NCBI RefSeq assembly: GCF_011742555.1
Contig: NZ_JAAQQR010000002.1
Location: 496,001 to 560,000, forward strand
Direction of reading: 5' to 3'
From: Luteibacter jiangsuensis
GTDB lineage: Bacteria > Pseudomonadota > Gammaproteobacteria > Xanthomonadales > Rhodanobacteraceae
DNA length: 64,000 nucleotides
The notes beneath the pieces were generated by a model. The model saw only the letters and a list, made by a program, of their open reading frames with translations. It was not told the DNA's origin and ran no database searches. Positions 16,443-25,786 of this stretch are shown piece by piece. The stretch's first letter is position 1, and every line of letters starts with the position of its first letter. A program made the position numbers and the translations under genes.

Positions 16443-17807
16443 GTGCGTTTGGACAACCAGCTCTGGGAAAGCAAATACCACGAGGCTGTGGATCGCCTGA
16501 CCCGTGAAGAAGCGCAATGGCGCACCGCGGAATCGCTTCTCCGCCAGTTGGTAGGTTGCCTGGGGCGGGTGGCGCACGGCGCCCACGACCAGGTCGATCC
16601 GCACATCGAACGACTGTCCTCCGCCCTCTCGGGGCCGATGGAGCCGATGGCCCTCGAGCCGCTGGTGGCCGACCTGGCCGAGGCGATCCAGATGCTGGGC
16701 GACCAACCCGTCGCCGGGTACCAGGAACGCTCCATTTCCATCGGGCGGCCCCCTCGCACGGAACACGGCTCGTCCGTGCAATCGTCGCTCAGCAGGCTGG
16801 TGGACCGCATCGTCGTACTACCGCGCCTGGCCGACCGGGCCAACGATCTGCGCCACCAGGTGGCCGACGCGGGCGACCTCGTGGCCCTCGCCGCCTGCGG
16901 CGACCGTCTGGCCGACCTGATCAACGAGCAGCGCATCGGCCTGCAACGCGAGATCGACGCCTTGCAGGTGGTGCTTCGCCATGTCACCGGTCGCCTCGAC
17001 GAGCTGAGCCAGTACATGTCCCGCGAGCTGGCCGACCAGTCCACGGGCGAAGCCAACGGGCAGGCGCTCGACGCGTCCGTGGCGCACGAGATGCGTCTGC
17101 TCGGCGAGGCGGCGCTCGAGATCGACGATGCACACGAATTGCGCGAGCGCGTGAACCGCAGCCTCGAAACGATCGCCCTCTGCTTCCGCGATTTCCGCGA
17201 ACGCGAAGGCGCACGCCTCACCGCGTACCGCGAACGTGCGGAGAAGATGCGCCAGCGCATCGAACAGCTGGAAACCGAGCGCACCACCTTGCAGCGCTCG
17301 CTGGAACGCGAACACGAACTGGCGCAGACCGACACCATGATCGGCATGCCCAACCGGCTGGCCTACGAGAAGCGGATCGAGGCGGCTTTCGAAAGCTGGC
17401 AGTCCACGTCGCGCCCCTTGTGCGTCGCGGCCATCGACATCGATCACTTCAAGAGCATCAACGATACCTACGGCCATACCGCCGGCGATGCCGTGCTGCG
17501 GATCATCGGCCAGGCCCTGCTGAAACACGTGCGGCCTTGCGACTTCGTGGCGCGCTATGGCGGCGAGGAATTCATCGTGATCTTCGACGGCGCGGACGAA
17601 GCCGAATCGTTGCAGGTATGCGAACGCCTGCGCGGCAAGATCCAGCACCTGGCCTTCCACGCCAGCCGGCAGCCGGTACGCGTCACCGCATCGATCGGAC
17701 TGGCGCAGTTCCAGCCCGGCGACACACCGCAGTCGGTATTCGACCGCGCCGACCTTGCGCTCTACACGGCGAAGAATGGCGGCAGGAATCGTTGCGTGGC
17801 TGGCTGA
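16443..17807 (+). CDS. Diguanylate cyclase (GGDEF domain) with N-terminal helical sensor
   Basis: A 454-residue protein. The C-terminal GGDEF domain (about 290-454) carries the active-site motif GGEEF at 373-377 and an inhibitory-site RxxD (R364 to D367) exactly five residues before it, so it should make cyclic di-GMP and be product-inhibited. The N-terminal 290 residues are soluble helices with coiled coil leading into the domain. There is no membrane segment and no PAS or REC domain that I can see. The start is GTG at 16443. A tandem array of family A repeats follows. Confidence 0.92.
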   Translation: MRLDNQLWESKYHEAVDRLTREEAQWRTAESLLRQLVGCLGRVAHGAHDQVDPHIERLSSALSGPMEPMALEPLVADLAEAIQMLGDQPVAGYQERSISIGRPPRTEHGSSVQSSLSRLVDRIVVLPRLADRANDLRHQVADAGDLVALAACGDRLADLINEQRIGLQREIDALQVVLRHVTGRLDELSQYMSRELADQSTGEANGQALDASVAHEMRLLGEAALEIDDAHELRERVNRSLETIALCFRDFREREGARLTAYRERAEKMRQRIEQLETERTTLQRSLEREHELAQTDTMIGMPNRLAYEKRIEAAFESWQSTSRPLCVAAIDIDHFKSINDTYGHTAGDAVLRIIGQALLKHVRPCDFVARYGGEEFIVIFDGADEAESLQVCERLRGKIQHLAFHASRQPVRVTASIGLAQFQPGDTPQSVFDRADLALYTAKNGGRNRCVAG

Positions 17808-17824
17808 ATCGCAGAGGCTCCCCT

Positions 17825-18111
17825 TTGTGAAGCCGGCTGTGCCGGCGATCCCGCGGCAGCGGTTCAGGTTGTCGCAAGCACCCATCGCCGCTGAAGCGGC
17901 TCCCACACAAAGCGTCCGCCCCCTCACCAAAGCCCCCCCCCTGTGGGAGCCGGCTTTGCCGGCGATCCCGCGGCAGCGGTTCAGGTTGTCACAAGCACCC
18001 ATCGCCGCTGAAGCGGCTCCCACACAAAGCGTCCGCCCCCTCACCGAAGCCCCCCTTGTGGGAGCCGGCTTTGCCGGCGATCCCGCGGCAGCGGGCCTAC
18101 TTGCCGCAGCG
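17825..18111. repeat. Tandem array of family A palindromic repeats (2.5 units)
   Basis: Two nearly identical units (17825-17908 and 17942-18024, joined by the same CAAAGCGTCCGCCCCCTCACC linker) and a third half unit (from 18058). The period is 117 then 115 bp, the difference lying in the poly-C run. The first unit has GTGAAGCC instead of GTGGGAGCC. The last half unit ends where the stop codon of the VIT-family gene begins. This fills the 304-bp gap between the convergent diguanylate cyclase and VIT genes. Confidence 0.88.
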
Positions 18112-18816
18112 CTACGCCGCCACGCCGAACAGGCGCCCCACGGCCGCGGTGAGCGCCATTGCCGCCGCGCCCCAGAACAGCACGCGAACCACGCCGCGGA
18201 CCACGGGCGATCCGGCCATCGCCGCCGAGAGGCCGCCGAGGATCGCCAGCCCCAGCAGCGAGACGATCACGGTGACCGGCGCCGCGAGGTTCCGCGTCGA
18301 GAAAATCACAGCCAGAAGAGGCAGCAGCGCGCCGCTGGCGAAACTGATGGCCGAGGCGATGGCAGCCTGCAAGGGGCGAGCGGCCGTGGTGTCCGAAAGG
18401 CCCAGCTCGTCGCGCGCATGAGCTTCGAGCGCGTTGTGCGCCATCAGCTGGGTGGCGACCTGCTCCGCCAGCGTCCGGTCGAGTCCGCGCTGCACGTAGA
18501 TCTCCGCCAGCTCCTTGTGCTCCCCTTTCGGATCGTCGCGCAGTTCACGCGATTCCAGCTCCAGCTCGGCGCTTTCGCTGTCCGCCTGGGAACTCACCGA
18601 GACGTACTCGCCCGCGGCCATGGACATGGCGCCCGCCACCAGGCCGGCCACGCCGGCGATCAGGATGTCGGAGGGACGGGCCTGGGGCGCCGAGGCCACG
18701 CCGACCACAAGGCTGGCGGTGGACAGGATGCCGTCGTTGGCACCGAGCACCGCGGCGCGCAGCCAGCCGATGCGGGAAAGTCGATGCCGTTCGCTGTGTC
18801 GCGTTCGCACGATCAT
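18112..18816 (-). CDS. VIT1/CCC1-family iron or manganese transporter
   Basis: A 234-residue membrane protein. The first part, LRAAVLGANDGILSTASLVVG, is the VIT/CCC1 signature. It continues with GEYVSVSSQADSE and a long charged cytoplasmic helix (about 75-135, Glu-rich), then three C-terminal membrane segments. Plant and yeast relatives move Fe2+ or Mn2+ into vacuoles; bacterial members are presumed metal exporters. The start ATG overlaps the stop of the FUSC gene (ATGA), so they are coupled. An in-frame upstream ATG would lie inside the FUSC gene and is not preferred. Confidence 0.87.
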   Translation of the reverse strand: MIVRTRHSERHRLSRIGWLRAAVLGANDGILSTASLVVGVASAPQARPSDILIAGVAGLVAGAMSMAAGEYVSVSSQADSESAELELESRELRDDPKGEHKELAEIYVQRGLDRTLAEQVATQLMAHNALEAHARDELGLSDTTAARPLQAAIASAISFASGALLPLLAVIFSTRNLAAPVTVIVSLLGLAILGGLSAAMAGSPVVRGVVRVLFWGAAAMALTAAVGRLFGVAA

Positions 18817-19415
18817 GCGGTTCCCTCTTCTTCCTTCTGTTCCACCCGTTCTTCCAGCCGCGACACCGCCCAGCCGATGACGAGGGCGCATAGCGTGCCG
18901 AGCACGACCTCGCCCAGGCGCATCAGGGGCACCTCCCAACTCGGCCCCACGCTCGGAACCAGCAGCACGATGGCCGCGGTGATTCCCGCGATGCGCGCCG
19001 CGGCCGCCGCGTTGGCCATCCAGCAGACGATCGTCACCAGTCCCAGGCCCAGCGCGAAGGCCAGGATATTGCCGCTACCGCCGGTCCACAGTCCGAGGAA
19101 TCCCGCGATGCCGCCGAGCACGGTGCCCAGGCAGCGGTCGCGGCCCGCACCCCGGGTGTCGCCGAAATGGGGTTGCGTGACGGCCACCGCACTGATCGCC
19201 GCCCAGAAGGCCTGTTCCGTGTGCAGTGCCTGGCCGATGGCATAGGCGACGCTGGCCGACAAGGCCACCTTGAAAGCCATGAAGGCGCCGATACGCAAGC
19301 GCCTTTCCAGGGGCATGCTGCGGAACAGGCGATCGAGCAGACGCTCGGCGCGACGGAGGCGGCTGGCGCGCTGGACGGTCTCGGTACGTTCGGGGTGCGC
19401 GTCCATGGGGCTCAT
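18813..19415 (-). CDS. FUSC-domain (aromatic acid exporter-like) membrane protein
   Basis: A 200-residue protein with about six membrane segments. The FUSC-like stretch is ALHTEQAFWAAISAVAVTQPHFGDT followed by GRDRCLGTVLGGIAGFLG, as in the half-size fusaric-acid-resistance or YccS/AaeB-like family. Single-module members of this length exist as stand-alone proteins of unknown substrate. The C-terminus is very charged (EERVEQKEEEG). It forms a two-gene operon with the VIT-family transporter. A start at the second ATG (19406) is also possible. Confidence 0.75.
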   Translation of the reverse strand: MSPMDAHPERTETVQRASRLRRAERLLDRLFRSMPLERRLRIGAFMAFKVALSASVAYAIGQALHTEQAFWAAISAVAVTQPHFGDTRGAGRDRCLGTVLGGIAGFLGLWTGGSGNILAFALGLGLVTIVCWMANAAAAARIAGITAAIVLLVPSVGPSWEVPLMRLGEVVLGTLCALVIGWAVSRLEERVEQKEEEGTA

Positions 19416-19518
19416 GCCGCCATCCTAACCGGGATCGCCGTCGACGCGCCGCCAAAGGCGCCGCACAATATGCCGCCGCGGCCGGCCGGCCGCCCTCACC
19501 AGAAGAGCCCACGACCCC

Positions 19519-20025
19519 ATGTCCATCACCATGTACCAGGCCTGCGTGCCCGTGCTCGTCCGCGCGCTGACCAATCTTTCCGGCGTACTGACCAAGGGCG
19601 CGGCGCATGCCGCCGAAAAGAACATCGCGCCGGAAGTGCTGCTGCATACGCGCATCACGCCCGACATGTTTCCGCTGATTCGCCAGGTGCAGATCGCCAC
19701 CGACATGGCGAAGGGTGCCGCTTTCCGTCTTGCCGGCAAGGACGTGCCGAAGATGGAAGACAACGAGACCACCTTCGAGGAATTGCAGAAGCGCATCGCG
19801 TACGTCATCGATCTGCTGAAGGGCTTCAAGCCGGAAGAGATCGACGGCAGCGAGGAACGCGAAATCGTGCTGCAGACGCGCACGAATGAACTGCGTTTCC
19901 GCGGCCAGGACTACCTGCTGGGCTTCGTGCTTCCCAACATCTACTTCCACTGCACCACGGCGTACGCGATCCTGCGCGGCGCAGGCGTGGCGCTGGGCAA
20001 GATGGATTTCATCGGCAAGCCGTAA
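19519..20025 (+). CDS. DUF1993 family protein
   Basis: A 168-residue protein starting MSITMYQACVPVLVRALTNL, the typical DUF1993 opening, and ending with FVLPNIYFHCTTAYAILRGAG. It has four helices with conserved His and Arg that suggest a DinB-like four-helix bundle, possibly metal-binding. The function is unknown. It is divergent from the FUSC gene and followed by a family C repeat region. Confidence 0.85.
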   Translation: MSITMYQACVPVLVRALTNLSGVLTKGAAHAAEKNIAPEVLLHTRITPDMFPLIRQVQIATDMAKGAAFRLAGKDVPKMEDNETTFEELQKRIAYVIDLLKGFKPEEIDGSEEREIVLQTRTNELRFRGQDYLLGFVLPNIYFHCTTAYAILRGAGVALGKMDFIGKP

Positions 20026-20044
20026 GGGCGCGGAAGTCGCTGGG

Positions 20045-20172
20045 CCCCTGCGAAAGCAGGGGGCCCAGCGACTCACCGCCCGATGGTGGTGCAAGACACT
20101 GGATTCCTGCTTTCGCAGGAATGACGTGATGAACCGCTCGCACGTCGTTCCTGCGAAAGCAGGAACCCAGCG
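20045..20172. repeat. Family C short palindromic repeats (CTGCTTTCGCAGG)
   Basis: Three copies of a short palindrome related to CCTGCGAAAGCAGG: near 20045-20068, near 20104-20125 and near 20149-20168. Each is flanked by CCCAGCGAC or GGATTC. This fills most of the 187-bp gap between the DUF1993 gene and the convergent ABC permease gene. Similar copies are at 37937-38026. It could form terminator-like stems but lacks a T-run. Confidence 0.75.
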
Positions 20173-20213
20173 ACCCGGTCTCCCCCGCCAGCCGTCACCG
20201 CCTCATCGCAAAC

Positions 20214-20975
20214 CTACGACTTCAGCTTCCACCCCGTGCGGAAGATCCACCACACGATACCCAGGCACACCAGCAGGAAACCGACCGTGGCCGCCGCGCT
20301 CACGACCACGTTCACGTCCGCCGTTCCGTAGAAACTCCAGCGGAAGCCGTTCACCAGATACACCACCGGGTTGAACAGCGTGATCTTCTGCCACACCGGC
20401 GGCAGCATCGAGATGGAATAGAAGCTTCCGCCGAGGAAGGTGAGCGGTGTGATCACCATCAGCGGCACCACTTGCAACTTCTGGAAGTCGTCCGCCCAAA
20501 GCCCGATGATGAAACCGAACAGGCTGAAGGTAACGGCGGTCAGCAGCAGGAAGGCCACCATCCAGAAGGGATGCTGGATTTCATAGGCCACGAACAGGCG
20601 CGCCGTGACCAGGATCAGCAGACCCAGGATCACCGACTTCGTCGCGGCGGCGCCGACGTAGCCGAGCACCACTTCCACATACGACACCGGCGCAGAAAGC
20701 AGCTCGTAGATCGTGCCCGCCCATTTCGGCATGTAGATGCCGAACGACGCGTTCGAGATGCTCTCGTTGAGCAGCGACAGCATGATGAGGCCGGGGATGA
20801 TGAAGGCACCGTAGCTCACACCGCCCACTTCGCCCATGCGCGAGCCGATGGCGGCGCCGAACACCACGAAGTAGAGCGACGTGGAGAGCACCGGCGACGC
20901 GATGCTCTGCATCAGCGTGCGGAACGTGCGGGCCATTTCGAAACGATAGATGGCACGGATCGCGTAGAGGTTCAT
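20214..20975 (-). CDS. yadH: ABC-2 type transporter permease (YadH-like)
   Basis: A 253-residue membrane protein with six membrane segments and the ABC-2 pattern: [22 protein letters not shown], then [25 protein letters not shown], and [30 protein letters not shown] at the C-terminal half. It pairs with the ATPase encoded just upstream through a 4-bp overlap. This two-gene pair is the YadGH-type exporter whose substrate is not known. Confidence 0.9.
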   Translation of the reverse strand: MNLYAIRAIYRFEMARTFRTLMQSIASPVLSTSLYFVVFGAAIGSRMGEVGGVSYGAFIIPGLIMLSLLNESISNASFGIYMPKWAGTIYELLSAPVSYVEVVLGYVGAAATKSVILGLLILVTARLFVAYEIQHPFWMVAFLLLTAVTFSLFGFIIGLWADDFQKLQVVPLMVITPLTFLGGSFYSISMLPPVWQKITLFNPVVYLVNGFRWSFYGTADVNVVVSAAATVGFLLVCLGIVWWIFRTGWKLKS

Positions 20976-21928
20976 GCGCGGCTCCTCACCAGGCTGACGA
21001 AGATGTCCTCGAGCGAACTCTCGCTCGAATGCAGGTCCTTGAAGTCGATGCCAAGAGCATTGAGCTTGCGCAGCAGCTCGGCGATGCCGGTGCGTTCGCC
21101 CTGCGCGTCGAAGGTGTAGGTGAGGCAGCTGCCGTCGGCCGACAGCTCAAGCGGCCATTCGCCGAGACCTTCCGGCACCGACTCGAGCGGTGTCTGCAAT
21201 TGCAGCGACAACTGCTTCTTTCCGAGCTTCCGCATCAGGGTGTGCTTGTCTTCCACCAGCACCAGCTCGCCGCGATTGATCACGCCAATGCGGTCGGCCA
21301 TCTGCTCGGCTTCCTCGATGTAATGCGTCGTGAGGATGATGGTGACACCGGACTCGCGCAGGCGATGCACCATCTGCCACATGTCGTGGCGAAGCTCCAC
21401 GTCGACGCCCGCGGTCGGCTCGTCGAGGAACAGCACGCGAGGTTCGTGCGCCAGGGCCTTCGCGATCAGCACGCGCCGCTTCATGCCGCCGGAAAGCGTC
21501 ATGATCTTCGAATCCTTCTTCTCCCACAGCGACAGCTCGCGCAGGATCTTTTCCAGGTACGCCGGGTCCGGCGCCTTGCCGAACAGCCCGCGGCTGAATT
21601 TCACCGTGGCCCAGACGCTTTCGAAGGCGTCGGTGGAGAGTTCCTGCGGCACCAGGCCGATGAGGCCGCGCGCGGCGCGGTAGTCGCGCACGATGTCGTG
21701 ACCGTCGACGGTCACCGTGCCCTCGCTGCCATTGACGATGCCGCAGACGATGCTGATCAGGGTGGTCTTGCCCGCACCGTTCGGCCCGAGCAGCGCGAAA
21801 ATCTCGCCGCGGCGAATTTCCAGGTCCACGCGCTTGAGCGCCTGGAAGCCGGTCTTGTAGGTTTTGGAGAGGCCTTGCACCGAGACGATGGCGTCGGGCA
21901 TGGAGATGGAGGCATCGAGTGGCGGCAT
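20972..21928 (-). CDS. yadG: ABC exporter ATP-binding protein (YadG-like)
   Basis: A 318-residue ATPase with Walker [11 protein letters not shown]-loop PQELS, signature LSGGMKRR, Walker [13 protein letters not shown] and the switch histidine in [11 protein letters not shown]. The C-terminal 80 residues (from about 235) are an extra beta-rich domain. The ATG at 21928 is used here; an internal ATG at 21901 would give 309 residues and align better with the conserved start. It overlaps the permease gene by 4 bp. Confidence 0.9.
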   Translation of the reverse strand: MPPLDASISMPDAIVSVQGLSKTYKTGFQALKRVDLEIRRGEIFALLGPNGAGKTTLISIVCGIVNGSEGTVTVDGHDIVRDYRAARGLIGLVPQELSTDAFESVWATVKFSRGLFGKAPDPAYLEKILRELSLWEKKDSKIMTLSGGMKRRVLIAKALAHEPRVLFLDEPTAGVDVELRHDMWQMVHRLRESGVTIILTTHYIEEAEQMADRIGVINRGELVLVEDKHTLMRKLGKKQLSLQLQTPLESVPEGLGEWPLELSADGSCLTYTFDAQGERTGIAELLRKLNALGIDFKDLHSSESSLEDIFVSLVRSRA

Positions 21929-21999
21929 GGGGACCCGCTTGTTCGGTGGGTAAGCGGGCGATGGTAGACCCGAACGCGCATGGGTGCGAGGCTTGGCGA

Positions 22000-22596
22000 A
22001 TGACCTTGCCCCGGACCGAAGCCCTCGTACGTTGCCCCTGGGGCGAAACCGATGCGCTGCTGCGCGACTACCACGACAACGAGTGGGGCGTGCCCGAACG
22101 CGACAGCCGCAAGCTATGGGAAAAGCTGGTGCTCGACGGCTTCCAGGCGGGGTTGTCCTGGCGCACGATCCTCGCCCGGCGCGATGGTTTTCGTCGGGCC
22201 TTCGAGGGCTTCGACCCGGAGCGCGTGGCCGCGTACGGCGACGGCGATGTCGCTCGCCTGCTGGCCGACACCGGCATCATCCGCTCGCGCAGCAAGATCG
22301 AGGCAAGCATCCGCAACGCCCGCGCCTATCTGGGGATGCGGGAAGCCGGCGAGGATCTCGCCACCTTCGCCTGGAAGTTCGTCGGAGACCGGCCCATCGA
22401 CTGGGAAGGACCCGTGCCGCCCAACAGCCCCCTGTCGGAACAGGTATCGAAGGCCCTGCGGAAGCGGGGTTTCACCTTCGTCGGCCCGACCATCGTGTTC
22501 GCCTGGATGGAGGCCACGGGCCTCATCAACAGCCACGCGCCGGACTGTTTCCGACGCCACGAAGTGCGCTGTAACCCATTGGACAAACAGGCTTAA
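22000..22596 (+). CDS. tag: DNA-3-methyladenine glycosylase I
   Basis: A 198-residue base-excision enzyme that removes 3-methyladenine from DNA. Signatures are RCPWG near the start, [21 protein letters not shown] and the C-terminal [11 protein letters not shown], which with the early Cys and His gives the zinc-binding residues. The start is ATG at 22000 within a short gap after the divergent ABC gene. The length is slightly longer than E. coli Tag (187). Confidence 0.93.
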   Translation: MTLPRTEALVRCPWGETDALLRDYHDNEWGVPERDSRKLWEKLVLDGFQAGLSWRTILARRDGFRRAFEGFDPERVAAYGDGDVARLLADTGIIRSRSKIEASIRNARAYLGMREAGEDLATFAWKFVGDRPIDWEGPVPPNSPLSEQVSKALRKRGFTFVGPTIVFAWMEATGLINSHAPDCFRRHEVRCNPLDKQA

Positions 22597-22632
22597 CGGG
22601 TTTTTTAGCCATCCCGGCGTAGCGTGGATCCC

Positions 22633-22653
22633 GAGGCCGCATCCAGCGGCCTC
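22633..22653. terminator. GC-rich hairpin after tag
   Basis: GAGGCCGC and GCGGCCTC are an exact 8-bp inverted repeat around ATCCA. A T-run (TTTTTT at 22602) lies upstream rather than downstream, so it is not a textbook intrinsic terminator. It may act as a weak stop or mRNA stabiliser. Confidence 0.35.
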
Positions 22654-22687
22654 GATCGTCTGGTTCACCTGACTTCGTGAGGGTTCC

Positions 22688-22972
22688 ATGGCTTCGAGCT
22701 CCGCCCAACTGTTCATTCCGTACAGCGAATCGACACAGGGACCGTGGATCGTGCGCCGTGCGGCATCCCTCCTGCTCGGTCCGTACGATTCCCAGGCCGC
22801 CGCCCTCGCCGCGGCCGAGAACATCGCCCCCGGTTTGTCCGCCGAACTGGGCCGCCCCGTGGAAATCCACGTGCAGCAGGCCGACGGCACCTGGAGCGAG
22901 CACAATTACGTGGTGGCCGGCCTCGTCGCCGGAGTCGGCACGCCGCCGGCCGGGATGAACCGCCACGCCTGA
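22688..22972 (+). CDS. Small DUF2188-like protein of unknown function
   Basis: A 94-residue soluble protein with a GPWIVRRAASLLLGPYDSQAAALAAA segment and a later WSEHNYV. The WIV...A..A.G.YD.Q..A pattern is like DUF2188-type small proteins, but the match is by eye. A GAGGGTTCC ribosome-like site lies before the ATG. It is separately placed between tag and dinG with no operon partner. Confidence 0.65.
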   Translation: MASSSAQLFIPYSESTQGPWIVRRAASLLLGPYDSQAAALAAAENIAPGLSAELGRPVEIHVQQADGTWSEHNYVVAGLVAGVGTPPAGMNRHA

Positions 22973-23040
22973 GGTTCGTGGGCTTCGGACGGCGATAGGG
23001 TAACCTTGCAAGGCTACCCCTCCCGTACCCGCGCCCATCG

Positions 23041-25137
23041 ATGCTCACCGACGACACCAAAGCCGCGATCCGCGCCGCCTATGCGCGGCTGAAGGACGGC
23101 CTGACGGGGTTCCGCGGCCGCTCCTCGCAGCTGAAGATGATCGCCGAGGTGGCCAAGGCGCTGGCCGAGCCGGCCGGCGCGGCCGTGATCGAGGCCCCGA
23201 CCGGCACCGGCAAGTCGATGGCGTACCTCATCGCCGGACTGGAAGTTGCCCGGGCACAGAAGAAGAAGCTGGTCATCGCGACCGCCACCGTGGCGCTGCA
23301 GGAGCAGCTCGTCCAGCGCGACATTCCGCAGTACCTGACCCTGTGCGGCGTCGAGGCCAAGGTGGCACTCGCCAAGGGCCGTGCCCGCTACCTCTGCCCG
23401 CGCAACCTGCGCATGGCTGGGGCGGAGCCTTCGGCGCAGGGCGGCTTCGATTTCGATGCGGAGCTCGCTCTGTGGTCGCGCCCGCCCGCCGAGCGCGACA
23501 CCAAGGCCATCGAGAAGCTCGGCAAGGCGTTCGAGTCGCGCGAGTGGAACGGCGACATCGACACCAGCCCGGAGCCGCTCTCCGACCTGGTACGCGGCAT
23601 GGTCACCACCAGCGCCGGCGGATGCACGGGACGGAAATGCGGCGCCTTCGCCGTATGCCCGTTCTTTGTGGCACGCCGGGCGATCGGCGATGCCGACATC
23701 GTCGTGGCGAACCAGGACCTCGTGCTCGCCGACCTCACGATGCCGCGCGACGAGGACACCTTCGGCGGCGTGATCCTGCCGAAGCCGGAAGAGACCCTCT
23801 ACATCTTCGACGAAGCGCACCACGTGCCCGGCAAGGCGATCGACCGCGGTGCCGCGGACGTGCACCTCGCCACCGCCGTACGCCGCATTGGTCGCTTGCA
23901 GAACCAGATCCACGCGGCGTATTCGCTCACGGACAAGGAAAGCATCGGCAACCTCACCCTCGAACAGGGCGACGAGAAGATGCTGGAGATGTCGAACGCG
24001 CTGGAAGAGATGGAGCGGGAGATCCGTCTCTCGTGGACACCCTCGTCGAGCGAAACGGAGCCCGTGTTCCGCGCTTCGCTCGGCCAGCTTCCGGAGAACT
24101 GGAAGGCGCACGCGGACTACCTGCACCTGGTCACGAAGGACATCCAGCGCTGGCTGCGCACGGTGCGCCGCACGGTCGTGGAAATGGAGGCCGGCGGCCC
24201 CACGCAGGAGGCGCTGTCCCGCGAACTCGGCGTGGCGCTGGAACGCCTCGATCGCCAGGTACGCACCTGGTACGCATGGTCCACCGACGACCGCGAGAAC
24301 GGCCCGCCCCTCGCCCGCTGGGTGAGCATGACGCCCGAGCAGCAGCTCGTATGCCACGCATCGGCGGTATCGGCGGGCGGGCTGCTGCGCAGCGTGCTCT
24401 GGGACAACGCGTCCGCCGTGGTCATGACCTCGGCCACGCTCAGCGCCGGCGGCAACTTCCGCGGCTTCGCCGATTCGGTGGGCTTACCCAACGAGGCCGT
24501 GACGATCAGCCTGCCCTCGCCGTTCGATCTCGAACGACAGGCCACCTTGGCCGTGCCTGCCCTCAAGTCGTTGCCGGACGATCGCGAAGGTCACGCACGC
24601 GAGGTGTCGGACTGGCTGGCGAAGCACCTCGACTGGAACGCGGGCAATCTCGTGCTGTTCACCTCGCGCGCGAAACTCGACCGCGTGCTGCAGATCCTGC
24701 CCATCGAATTCGTGCGCAAGGTGCGCGCGCAGGGTTCGTTGTCGAAAGCCCAGTTGATCGCCGAGCACTGCGAAGACATCGAAGCCGGCAAGGGCAGCAC
24801 ACTCTTCGGGCTGGCATCGTTCGGCGAAGGACTCGACCTCCCCGGCAAGCTCTGCGAAACGGTGGTGGTCACCCAGCTGCCGTTCGCGGTGCCCACCGAT
24901 CCGGTCGGCGCCACGTATGCCGAATGGCTCGAATCGCGCGGCCGCAATCCATTCATCGAGGTGAGCGTGCCCGATGCCACGCGTCTGCTCACGCAGTACT
25001 GCGGCCGCCTCATCCGCACGGAAACCGACACCGGCCGCATCGTGCTGCTCGACCGCCGCGTCGTCACCAAGCGATACGGCACGGGCATGCTGCGCGCCCT
25101 GCCGCCTTTCGCCCGCGACATCGAGCGCGTCGCATGA
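23041..25137 (+). CDS. dinG: ATP-dependent DNA helicase DinG (XPD-like, iron-sulfur)
   Basis: A 698-residue superfamily 2 helicase of damage response and R-loop removal. Walker A APTGTGKS is at residues 52-59 and DEAH at 257-260. Four cysteines for a 4Fe-4S cluster are at 119, 195, 200 and 206. The C-terminal helicase half has LPFAVPTDPVG and QYCGRLIRT. The start ATG lies near the end of a short gap, and the stop overlaps the next gene (ATGA). Confidence 0.94.
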   Translation: MLTDDTKAAIRAAYARLKDGLTGFRGRSSQLKMIAEVAKALAEPAGAAVIEAPTGTGKSMAYLIAGLEVARAQKKKLVIATATVALQEQLVQRDIPQYLTLCGVEAKVALAKGRARYLCPRNLRMAGAEPSAQGGFDFDAELALWSRPPAERDTKAIEKLGKAFESREWNGDIDTSPEPLSDLVRGMVTTSAGGCTGRKCGAFAVCPFFVARRAIGDADIVVANQDLVLADLTMPRDEDTFGGVILPKPEETLYIFDEAHHVPGKAIDRGAADVHLATAVRRIGRLQNQIHAAYSLTDKESIGNLTLEQGDEKMLEMSNALEEMEREIRLSWTPSSSETEPVFRASLGQLPENWKAHADYLHLVTKDIQRWLRTVRRTVVEMEAGGPTQEALSRELGVALERLDRQVRTWYAWSTDDRENGPPLARWVSMTPEQQLVCHASAVSAGGLLRSVLWDNASAVVMTSATLSAGGNFRGFADSVGLPNEAVTISLPSPFDLERQATLAVPALKSLPDDREGHAREVSDWLAKHLDWNAGNLVLFTSRAKLDRVLQILPIEFVRKVRAQGSLSKAQLIAEHCEDIEAGKGSTLFGLASFGEGLDLPGKLCETVVVTQLPFAVPTDPVGATYAEWLESRGRNPFIEVSVPDATRLLTQYCGRLIRTETDTGRIVLLDRRVVTKRYGTGMLRALPPFARDIERVA

Positions 25138-25682
25138 AGATCGTCCGCTTCGACGAACTGAAAGCCGTGCCGTGGAAGAACGGCCTCGGCATCACGCGCG
25201 AAATCGCCGTTGAGCCGCCCGGCGCCTCAATGGACGACTTCCTCTGGCGAGTGAGCATCGCGGACGTCGACACCGCGTCACCCTTCTCGCGATTCCCCGG
25301 CATCGACCGGACCATCGTCCTGCTCCAGGGTGATGGCTTCACGATGACGCTCGACGGCGAGCGTGAGCACGCCCTGACGACACCCTTCAAGCCATTCGCC
25401 TTCCCGGGCGAAGCGCAGGTCGAGGTCACGCTTGCCGGCGGAGCGACACGCGATTTCAACCTGATGGTTCGTCGTGGCGCGGTGCAGGGCAGGATCGATG
25501 TCGTGCATGGGCCGGGCCACGTGGAGGCGCACGATGTCGCGCTGCTTCATCTTGCCCGTGGCACGGCGCTCTTCGGCGATATCGCCTGCGCCACCGGCGA
25601 CAGCGTCATTGGGGCGCCATCGGTCGAACTCGATGACGGGGCCGTCGCACTGCTGGTCAGAATCGTCCAGGCTCGCGACTGA
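25134..25682 (+). CDS. HutD/Ves-family cupin
   Basis: A 182-residue protein. The opening WKNGLGITREIAV with LWRVSIADVD, FSRFPGIDRTIVLLQGDGF and PFAFPGE are family hallmarks of HutD/Ves, a double-stranded beta-barrel fold. HutD often accompanies histidine utilisation and may bind formylglutamate. Here there is no hut operon, so it is nearer the stand-alone Ves type of unknown role. The start overlaps the dinG stop (ATGA). Confidence 0.87.
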   Translation: MKIVRFDELKAVPWKNGLGITREIAVEPPGASMDDFLWRVSIADVDTASPFSRFPGIDRTIVLLQGDGFTMTLDGEREHALTTPFKPFAFPGEAQVEVTLAGGATRDFNLMVRRGAVQGRIDVVHGPGHVEAHDVALLHLARGTALFGDIACATGDSVIGAPSVELDDGAVALLVRIVQARD

Positions 25683-25786
25683 GCGTATTCACGCGGTCCA
25701 GGGAATGCGGCGACGGCACGGTTCAAACGAGGTTCACTCCCGATGCGCATCGTAGGGGGTCGTTCTCGTCCTACCGGAAACCCGCC

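Noticed and set aside
17825-18111. The tandem repeats as a possible CRISPR array
   Set aside because: The units are over 110 bp, contain long internal palindromes, have no unique spacers and there are no cas genes.
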